Shown: piece by piece, positions 35,397 to 44,011 of the stretch
How the letters are laid out: every line of letters begins with the position of its first letter
Numbering within the stretch: the stretch's first letter is position 1
Assembly (NCBI GenBank): GCA_944989445.1
Contig: CALYLW010000993.1
Location: 164,001 to 228,000 of the forward strand
From: Ampullaceana balthica
Lineage: Eukaryota > Mollusca > Gastropoda > Lymnaeidae
DNA length: 64,000 nucleotides
Direction: 5' to 3'
Notes under the pieces: generated by a model
What the model saw: the letters and a program-made list of their open reading frames with translations, nothing else
Database searches by the model: none
What the model was told of the DNA's origin: nothing
Translations under genes and position numbers: made by a program

Positions 35397-35563
35397 CAGG
35401 GGTGGATTAAATGGAAGGCTGATTGTGCTAAAACCAAGGGCCCCCAATGATTTAAGACTAAATTAGGGGACCCCAAACTTATTAAATTGTATAATAAAGT
35501 GGCTGGACAGGGCCCCACGATGAATTGCAGCCAGGGGCCCCGTGCAATCTTAATCCACCCTAG
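35397..35563. mobile_element. Small hAT MITE nested in the inner hAT
   Basis: Termini CAGGGGTGGATTAA and the complement of TTAATCCACCCTAG, with GGGCCCC blocks near both ends. Flanking 8-mers AAATCGCA and ATATCGCT agree at 6 of 8 positions. A related end is present at 42000-42063. Confidence 0.65.
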
Positions 35564-35639
35564 ATATCGCTTTTAAAGGGACAAATGAAAAATTTGGATC
35601 TTCACAAAATTGAATTTTTCTAGGGTTGCTGGAGTTTGT

Positions 35640-37022
35640 CAACCAGTTTGATCCATTTTTAGCATCACACATTGCGAGATAAGGAAATTCTGGAAGAGGA
35701 AATCCTTCTTATGTATCCCAAACTATATGTGAAGAACTGATTAAAATTATGTCCCCAAAAGTCCATCAAGTATTTATAGATGAAGTATAGGCTTCCGGTT
35801 ATTTCAGCTTGTCAATACCCGATATTTCACTTATAGATCAGTTAAGCGTTGTTCTTCGGTATGTGGTAGATGGAGAGCCCATTGAGCGCATTTTGACTTT
35901 CTTGGAGCCGCAAATTCACACCGGTGAAGGTATGACTAAGCAAGAGTTGCAGTACTTATGTGAAGTTTTCAATTTGATTTTGCGAAATGCAGAGGTCAGT
36001 CCCGGATAACGCAGCTAATATGCCTTGATATTACAAGGGCATGCACAACAAAATTCTGGAGGAAAATTAGTTTTCTATCTACATACTCTGTGCTATCCAT
36101 TCACTAAATCTGGTAGGATGAAGGGCCGTTGACTCTTGTTTATTGGCAGTAAACTTCTTCCATACAGTGCAACTGATCGATACTTTTTTCCTCAGCCTCA
36201 ACCAACAGATGGAAGATTCTGAAAGGATGCTTTGTGGATTGAACGCGGGTAAACTCTCTTTCCGATACCAGATGGGAAGCCCATGTTGTTGGAACTAAAG
36301 CTATTCTAAAGTCTCATCCTCAGATTATAGAAGCGTTAGAGTGTTTACAATAAGACCTGTCACAGAACGAGGACACCAGAAGAGAAGCAGACAAAAATTG
36401 AAAAGAAGATACAAGAATTATAATTTGCTCTCACACTTGTCTTTTGGGAAGAAGTGTTACATTTTCCCAGATTCAGTCAAGCTCTACAAAATGAGCACGT
36501 GAACTTGAAAACGTGTGGTGATTTGTATTATTCACTAGCAGATCACTTGCATGAAAGACAGTGGTCATTGATGGTGATAACCCTGAGGTATCTCTGAATG
36601 CCAGAGGCAAATTTCGTATATCCGCTTTTTACGCCATTGTTGAAAAACTTGAGACAGAGATGGGTAGATGAGGATAGGTATATAATGATATAGGAGTTAG
36701 ATTTTCTTGTTTGGTCGATGTAACACAAACATTTCAGTGTTGTGTATGAATAATAAATGCTTATCCTAAAGATCTGAACAATAATTTATATACTGAACTA
36801 CAAAAGTTACAATCATATATTCGCAACAAGTTTCGTGCATCAAAATCTGAAAACAACACGTTGAGTCATGCATAATTATACAAAGAAATAGAGACAACAT
36901 CCAGTTTGCTTTTCCAATGTAGAAATTGACTTGAGCATATTTGTAACATTAATGTTTACGAACGTTTTAACTGAACGCTCTTTTTAAATCCTTTATATTA
37001 ACTCGTGGTGTCTGCGGCGGAC

Positions 37023-37055
<33 letters not shown>

Positions 37056-38600
37056 CGCCAAAACTTTTGATCGATTTTTAACCCACTTGCTCGCAAGATA
37101 GCGAGCTGAAATTTTGCAGGCAGTTTCGTACCGATGATAAAAACAATGTATCAAAATTTCAGATCGATCGCATGTACCGTAATTAAATTATTGATTTTTT
37201 AGATTATTTTTTTTATTCCTATGTATCATGCTATTTTTTGAGATAGAGCGTCGCGGTGCGTATTATATTGAACAACCTTTCTGTCGCGCAATAAGGTGCG
37301 TATTTTATTGACAGCTCTTTTTATAAACATATTCCTGATCGGTGCGTATTATATTAAACATGTTTTACGACACAACTTCAATTTTGTATTTCTGGATGGT
37401 CTGGCGCTGCGTATTATAATGAACATTCTTTTAGTTACTTCTCGTACATAAAGGATTTATAGTCAAAAACTTGGTTTTTTACGGGTTTTTCTTATTAAAT
37501 CCTTTATATTAACTCGTGGTGTCTGCGGCGGACCTTGCTTGCTTGCTTGCTTGCTTGCTTGTCGCCAAAACTTTTGATCGATTTTTAACCCACTTGCTCG
37601 CAAGATAGCGAGCTGAAATTTTGCAGGCAGTTTCGTACCGATGATAAAAACAATGTATCAAAATTTCAGATCGATCGCATGTACCGTAATTAAATTATTG
37701 ATTTTTTAGATTATTTTTTTATTCCTATGTATCATGCTATTTTTTGAGATAGAGCGTCGCGGTGCGTATTATATTGAACAACCTTTCTGTCGCGCAATAA
37801 GGTGCGTATTTTATTGACAGCTCTTTTTATAAACATATTCCTGATCGGTGCGTATTATATTAAACATGTTTTACGACACAACTGCAATTTTGTATTTCTG
37901 GATGGGCTGGCGCTGCGTATTATAATGAACATTCTTTTAGTTACTTCTCGTACATAAAGGATTTATAGTCAAAAACTTGGTTTTTTACGGGTTTTTCTTA
38001 TTAAATCCTTTATATTAACTCGTGGTGTCTGCGGCGGACCTTGCTTGCTTGCTTGCTTGCTTGCTTGTCGCCAAAACTTTTGATCGATTTTTAACCCACT
38101 TGCTCGCAAGATAGCGAGCTGAAATTTTGCAGGCAGTTTCGTACCGATGATAAAAACAATGTATCAAAATTTCAGATCGATCGCATGTACCGTAATTAAA
38201 TTATTGATTTTTTAGATTATTTTTTTTATTCCTATGTATCATGCTATTTTTTGAGATAGAGCGTCGCGGTGCGTATTATATTGAACAACCTTTCTGTCGC
38301 GCAATAAGGTGCGTATTTTATTGACAGCTCTTTTTATAAACATATTCCTGATCGGTGCGTATTATATTAAACATGTTTTACGACACAACTTCAATTTTGT
38401 ATTTCTGGATGGTCTGGCGCTGCTTATTATAATGAACATTCTTTTAGTTACTTCTCGTACATAAAGGATTTATAGTCAAAAATCTAAGTAGATCGATAAT
38501 GAAATAAGAAAGGCTTGATTCCTTATCTTTGCTGATGATTGAGACAGACATTTTGCGCAAAATTAACTTTGATGATGAACTTTGCCACATGTAAATCTAG
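35640..38600 (+). pseudogene. Decayed hAT transposase (ZMYM1-like)
   Basis: Conceptual translation over several frames gives, in order, FVNQFDPFLASHI, ARYGNSGRGNPSYVS, LIDQLSVVLRYVVDGEPIER, STHRW-like and LSDTRWEAHVVGTKA-like stretches, YPKDLNNNLYTELQKLQSYI, the dimerisation segment NVEIDLSIFVTLMFTNVLTE and, after an interruption, ERLDSLSLLMIETDILRKIN. This is the full order of a DUF4371/ZMYM1-like hAT transposase. It has many stops and shifts, and the HINE trimer at 36986-38482 splits it inside the C-terminal dimerisation domain. Confidence 0.82.
36986..38482 (+). mobile_element. HINE-like repeat, head-to-tail trimer
   Basis: Three units start with AAATCCTTTATATTAACTCG at 36986, 37497 and 38003 (periods 511 and 506). 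Each has a (TTGC)n microsatellite of 5 to 7 repeats, four boxes related to GGTGCGTATTATATTGAACA, a subterminal inverted copy AAGGATTTATAG of the 5' end and, in the first two units, the 3' hairpin AAAAAC-TTG-GTTTTT followed by ACGGG. The third unit stops before the hairpin. This arrangement (5' end, microsatellite core, subterminal inverted repeat, 3' stem-loop, tandem copies) is that of Helentron-associated non-autonomous elements; the assignment is inference. Confidence 0.85.
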
Positions 38601-38772
38601 AATAAAGAACTTTAAAAGTAAAGGTTTGCTTTCTCTGACTTTCTCATCTATTAAAAAAGTTACAGTATGTTTGTCTAATACTATTACAAAATTAATTAAA
38701 TATTAATTTTAATACAGTAATAACTTATCGTAGGTTTTGTTTGAGTGATACTAGTACACACATATGTGTGAA

Positions 38773-38953
38773 CAGCGGCGTCACTAGGGTGGGTGTCATC
38801 CAGGGTGGAAGGTCATGGTGTCACCCCCTCACAACTTACCCCATAGACCTCCTCCGAGTATGCCAATACCAAATAACGAGGCATACAGAATTTTACCCTT
38901 TGGTGTCACCCGGTGCAGTCCACACCTCCCACAATCCCTTGTGACGCCAACTG
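38773..38953. mobile_element. MITE with GGCGTCACTAGGG-type ends
   Basis: Ends CAGCGGCGTCACTAGGG and the complement of CAGTTGGCGTCACAAGGG. They resemble the ends of the 3.1-kb element at 39437-42515. No clear target duplication was found. It lies inside the inner hAT element. Confidence 0.6.
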
Positions 38954-39927
38954 TTTTGTTTGTTAGTTGGTTTGCTTAATATTGAACATATCAGCGGTCA
39001 GTGGGGGATTGGGGCAAGAGGGGGCACCCATGTGGGTATGTGCCTCGGGCACCAAGATGGCTCTATCCGGCCCTGCAAATAATGTCAATTCATTTGTCTG
39101 TTTGCGTTGTTGGTTAAAAGATGACATATAAAGAAGACATTCCAGTGTTATTTCGATTTTCGACAAGTATGTTTAATAAATGTTAATTATGACACCATAC
39201 ATTTTAATTTTTGGCTTTAATCGAAATTAACGATTAATTAATCGTTAATTTTTCAAAAGTTAACGATTAAATTTAAATTAATCCCTAACAGCCCTAATAT
39301 ATATATAGGGGCCTATATATAATATATATAATATATATAATATATATATTTAGAAGAGCTCAAGGGAAGAAACGGCTATGTCACATTTTTGTAGTTTTGA
39401 GATATTCAAGTTTTAAATTTCAAAATTATACATATTCAATGGCGTCACTAGGGGGAGAGGGGGGGCGGGCCGCCCCGGGTGACACCCATCAGGGGGTGAC
39501 ACCCGAGCCTAAAATTTTACTGTGTACGATTTTATGTCAGAAAACAAAAGATTACACATTTTTTAATCTAGAAAGAAATTAAGAAATACAATGAAATACG
39601 TGAAACGTGAAAATTCTTATTAAAAATATCAGTTAACTTGCAATAATAAAACAGTCCCAACACACGAACAACATTAAAACAAATTATGAAAAAAAGAAAA
39701 GAAATAGTCGCAGCAGAGAGATCTTTAAAAAACGACTGGAATGAAAGAGGCAGTGTCTTCTGTTTTAAAAGATATAAAGCCATGAACGATTCCCACCTCA
39801 CGAATCCCTACACCACAGTGGGTTGGGGGGAATACGATTTTATCACAAAGAAAAAAAAATCAAATGATGGGTTTTCTTTGTTGATGTTTTTCTTGAGGAA
39901 AATTATGATTTCAATGTCTTTGAGTTA

Positions 39928-39980
<53 letters not shown>

Positions 39981-40619
39981 TAAAGGCGTGAAAGCATAGA
40001 TATGCATGTTTATATACAGATAGTCCTCCGGTTACGACGGTCCCATCCCGACTTACGCTGTTTAGTGCTTACGAACGCGCCCCCTTAAAGAATAGTATTA
40101 CGCGTTATTCGGTAAATCATGAGGTAACGAATTCTTTTCTCTATTTGAAATAACAAAAATTATTGAAAAATATGTATGATTATTATTTCAACCAACAACT
40201 TTAGTTTGCAAATTTTTCAAATGGCGAAGTTTTCAATCAAGTCAATAAAGCTGATTAAGCTTATAAGTTCCTTTTCAATGCTCATTAGAGAGAGCATATT
40301 CAGGCTTTTTCGTCCCATGCAAATTCTCATTATATATTCTTTTCAACTTTGAAAAGGATCGCTCTCAGCTGCAGTTTGATGTCATCATTGAAAGATAGAT
40401 GCAAAGTGCGATGTGTACATTTGTAAAGGACTGTGTGAAATATAGCTCATTCAAAAGCAGCAAAATTTTTAGCCCTGTGCAAGTTTTTTGAGTTTCGCTT
40501 TGTGCTAATTCCTTTTCCTAACCCTGAGCCTGGGGCTGGACAATAACTTTTTTAAGAGTTCTGAAAATTGGACTAATTCTGAAGGTAAGCAGTCTTCGAA
40601 ATCACGCATGAACCTACAT

Positions 40620-41060
40620 GTGGAAGAAAATTAGAAGCCCCGAGCCTAGTGCTCTTTATGGGTCTTCCCGGAAGACCCCCCTTAGCCATCTGGCCACCAA
40701 AGGGACGTAACAGCTGAGGAACCCCCCCAAAAGCGGTCGCTTCTGAAGCGGCCACCTGGGCATCCAGGACATACAGTCGATGATGCCTCCCATTAAGTTG
40801 CCCTCACAAGGAGGTGGTGGAATTTCCTACTACGACCCGCTACCACTTTGGCGCCATCCCGGCAAAGCACACGGGTCTCCATGGTTAGGACCGCCGCAGA
40901 CCGGGTGATCATCAAAGACCTACCTAGGGTGCAACCCCCACTGGAAGGTTTCCTCAGAGCTGGCGTCCAATGCGTTCTTCGCGGAACTTTTTGCTAATCC
41001 GTACAAGCGCTCCTGGCCCAAAACCGGCACCGCTCGATGGCGTTGCTAGTAAATTGAGGG
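40620..41060. other. GC-rich segment of unknown origin
   Basis: Base composition jumps well above the surroundings, with short CCCCCC and GGCCACC patches. No open frame is convincing. It is probably part of a retroelement, judging only from composition and position inside a transposon nest. Confidence 0.4.
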
Positions 41061-41279
41061 GGGACGAAACGGTTGCTTTGGATTTACCCGACCCCTTCTT
41101 CGAAATCACTTGAATGTTCTCCATTAACTTGGCTGCTGCCCATCGGGTGGCGAAAGTGCTGAGCTCAGTTAGGTTTGTAAGAAGGCCAAATTTCTCATGG
41201 ATGTATTTATATGCACCTAACCAATGTTGTAGGGCTTAAGAAAGTTTGTCAATGATTACCAGAAATACCTCAATCTTAA

Positions 41280-41970
41280 ATTTTTTTCTCCAGGTGAATG
41301 CTGTTTTGTTGATGTCCCTTTATCAAACTGACGCTTTCTTTTTTGTTTGATAGTATTGAAGATTGTTTACACTGTTTTTACCAGGGACTTTTCATTTCCT
41401 TTGTCTTCATAGGAATAAAATTAAGAATGCTATTTTTTAACAAACTCAATGAGAGACTTCCTTTCTAAAATTGTTTCCCAAATTTCAAGTAAAATAGCAA
41501 CTTCCAGTTGTTCAATTTCCTTTAGAAATCCTTCTTCTTCAAGTCGGCAGTCACATGGCTGATTTTCATTCGTTGCTAATTCTTCTAGTGCTGCGATATT
41601 CTCATTGTATGAGCTATTAACAGACCTTACAGCATAATGTCAGGCTGACCATCTTGTGTCAGACAAGGCTTTGTTAGCATGTATCAATTTCATATTTTTT
41701 TGAAGTACCTGTCAACGATGAGTGGATGCAACAAGTCGGGTATAAATATTTTGCAGAAGACAAAAAAATCTGACCGCAGTAGGACAACCTGCTGCTCTTT
41801 TCCCAACCAAATTAAAGGAATGAGCTGTGCACGTCACATAATGAGCTACAATGCACTTCTCACGAAGAATAGCCTGGTTTCCGTTATACTTCCTACTCAT
41901 TTGCAGCATTGCCGTATGACTGTCCAAGGCATTTTCAGGGATTCGTACAAACATAATGGCCTGCATCTTT
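41280..41970 (-). pseudogene. ZMYM1-like hAT transposase fragment
   Basis: Minus-strand translation shows MLQMSRKYNGNQA, CTAHSFNLVGKRAAGC, FFCLLQNIYTRLVASTHR and, after stops, ALSDTRWSA and ENIAALEELATNENQPC. These correspond to the segment before and around the conserved 'STHRW...LSDTRWSAR' region of ZMYM1-like hAT proteins. Stops and shifts make it non-functional. It is in the opposite orientation to the related pseudogene at 35640-38600. Confidence 0.78.
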
Positions 41971-42063
41971 ATTATACACTATAATTCATAAAAAGTTTGG
42001 GGGCCCTTAAATTATTGGGGGCTTTAGCCCGTTCAGCACCCCCCCCCTTTTTAATCCGCCATA

Positions 42064-42446
42064 GGGGTCCACGCATCTGTGACGATGTGGTACGAGGAGG
42101 GGGTGTTTAAGAAATGTGACGTCACCTCAAAAACGCAAAACTTTAAATAAAACTTCCACTTAAATATTTGATTGCTTACCATTTATTTAATTACGTTTTC
42201 AATGACTTCACGCGTGTTACTATATTACAGTGCAGACTTACCCTAAATACATATTTAAATGACAAAAAATAATTTGCAACATGCTAACTTTTATTGAGAA
42301 AATACGGCTTGGGGGAGGGGTGTCAAAGCTTTGTGACGTCATATCGTAAAAAAGGGGTGGGGTCTAAGTTTTTGTGACAAAGTATGACGCTGGGGGAGGG
42401 TGGGGTAAAAATCGGCAACCTCGCGTGACGTCATTTATGGATGGCC
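42064..42446. mobile_element. Candidate MITE with GTGACGTCA-rich ends
   Basis: Ends GGGTCCACGCATCTGTGACG and the complement of GGGGCCATCCATAAATGACG form a loose inverted pair, and the interior contains several TGACGTCA palindromes and G-rich tracts. Target duplication not determined. Confidence 0.4.
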
Positions 42447-42523
42447 CCTTCAGTCGTGAAGGGGTGACACCATGAGCTACCGCCCCGGGTGACACCAACC
42501 CTAGTGACGCCTCTGTACATATT

Positions 42524-43385
42524 TCTTATAAATTAACGAAATAGGTTTGAATTTTTAATTGGGTTAGAGATATTTTTTTCTCCATAAAACCTCATTCAGG
42601 GCATTCTATTTATGACCCTCTATCAGATACAGGGTGTAACTAAAAAAATTCATAAATGTCACTTAGCCGTTTTTTCCATATTAGTAAATTATGCACTTTT
42701 TTTTTAGTAATAGAGGCGCACCCAAACAACGAACCTGCACCATTTTCGACGGTAAACCTTCAATAATACTATTTCCCATGACAGCATACATTTCAAATTC
42801 ACAGACTTACATTCCCCCAAGTCTCAACTCTCTCTTAAGACTTAACTGTCAAACACGTTCTCTGTCCTCTTTAAATAGAACGCAATGCTGCAAGCTAAAC
42901 TACGCAATTCTGCTCCAAAAGTTATCCTTTCTTAGAGCTAAGCTCACGTTAGATGTGTGGAGAGAGGGCTAAGTAATTTTTTTAGAAAGCCCATGACAGT
43001 TCGCTTTAAAAAAGCAACATCCCCAAGAAATTGGCATTCGTTAAGTTTCAAACAACCTTTGGATTCGAAATAAAACAACACTGATAAGGACACCAGATGT
43101 AACGAAATATTTTTGTGGGCCTAGCATTATGCGTGGAACACTTGTAGTCCTGGTCATTTCCAAGCGTTTATCTTTCGGACTATCCCACTTAGACAGTAAG
43201 TACACGTTAAAGCTTGAACTTTTTCCAACCCCTGGCCAGTTTTCTCATGATTACTAGAGTAATGTTTCAATAATTGGCATGGCGCGTGCAGCTTTGAAGC
43301 TATGATGCGTGTAAAGTGTGTCAATGGCATGATGTCCCTGCGTTGGTGTAAACATGTTGCCACCGTGAATTGTAAGTGTCACGTG
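42524..43385. other. Intergenic sequence, nothing firm
   Basis: An open frame at 42691-42972 has no recognisable domain and an unremarkable composition, so it is not called. No repeat family was recognised. Confidence 0.4.
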
Positions 43386-43576
43386 CAGAGGTGTAGTTAT
43401 GATAGTTTGCGCCCTGGTTAAATTCTACATTGGCGACCCTTCCCCTTCCGTTAATTTGATATCTTATCTTTCTTCGTTCGTTGTAAGCCTAATTTTTTAC
43501 GCCCCTGTACCTTGACACCAGGGGCCAGGGGGCATATATTTATCCCCATGCTCCACCTCACTACACCTCTGTCATC
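43386..43576. mobile_element. Small MITE upstream of the IGFBP-like gene
   Basis: The ends CAGAGGTGTAGTTATG and the complement of CAGAGGTGTAGTGAG form an inverted pair. GTCACGTG occurs at 43378-43385 and again at 43577-43584. The right copy is five bases beyond the inverted repeat, so the exact right end is uncertain. Confidence 0.55.
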
Positions 43577-44011
43577 GTCACGTGTATGTTTGTGGCTAAA
43601 TGAATTGTGATTAAATGAAAGAAAGAAGAAAAAAATGGGTTGAGTTTAAAGTTTGAGAGGAGAATTCGTTGATTTTGAATTGAGATTTTGGTTTTTTATT
43701 GGAGATAGAGTACAGGAGCTGCCTGGCGCAGTTCACACTTTGTTTTTGTTTTATCGTATCTTATCTAGCTTGTAGGCATCGGTTAAGAAGATCCAAAGTA
43801 AAGAATTGCGACACTATCTGAAGTATAGACATGTAATTTAGACATTAAATACTGTGTCGTGAGTCGTGGGAATGGGGGAGCGATTTTGTACATACTTGCG
43901 CGTGGGTGCGCATACACACAATGTGTCATATGGATGTGGCGGAAAATGTGACTTATGGCTTCCGTCATGACGTTTCTTTAATTTTCCAGGACAATATTCC
44001 AAGAAAAGATC

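Larger units (their letters stand above)
35252..39075 (+). mobile_element. hAT element (ZMYM1/DUF4371-like) inside the outer hAT
   Basis: Termini CAGGGCTGGATTAACC and the complement of CAGGGCCGGATAGAGCC are flanked by AAAATAAT (35244-35251) and CAAATAAT (39076-39083), a 7 of 8 match. The left subterminal block GGCACGTGCCTTGAGCACC has a counterpart GTGCCTCGGGCACC at the right. It carries a decayed transposase (35640-38600), a small MITE (35397-35563) and the HINE trimer (36986-38482). Confidence 0.85.
34679..39296 (-). mobile_element. Large hAT element (outer shell of nested insertions)
   Basis: The termini TAGGGTTTCGGAAATTAACG and the complement of TAGGGCTGTTAGGGATTAAT match the two ends of the 629-bp element at 12779-13407 in inverted order. 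Flanks on both sides are ATATATAT, consistent with an 8-bp duplication but uninformative in TA-rich DNA. Most of the length comes from a second hAT element at 35252-39075 inserted inside it. The element's own interior (34740-35251, 39084-39220) shows no intact frame. Confidence 0.8.
39437..42515 (-). mobile_element. 3.1-kb hAT element with exact 8-bp duplication
   Basis: Ends CAATGGCGTCACTAGGG and the complement of CAGAGGCGTCACTAGGG are flanked by identical TACATATT at 39429-39436 and 42516-42523. Internal parts: a (TA)n run at 39937-39976, a one-ended DNA-transposon terminus near 40020-40100 (TCCTCCGGTTACGACGG), a GC-rich segment of unknown type at 40620-41060, a minus-strand ZMYM1-like transposase fragment (41280-41970) with its own terminal repeat at 42000-42063, and a candidate small MITE at 42064-42446. 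It is a composite of nested insertions. Confidence 0.85.

Noticed and set aside
42691..42972. 93-codon open frame
   Set aside because: No domain, no splice context and no homologous family recognised; chance frame is likely.
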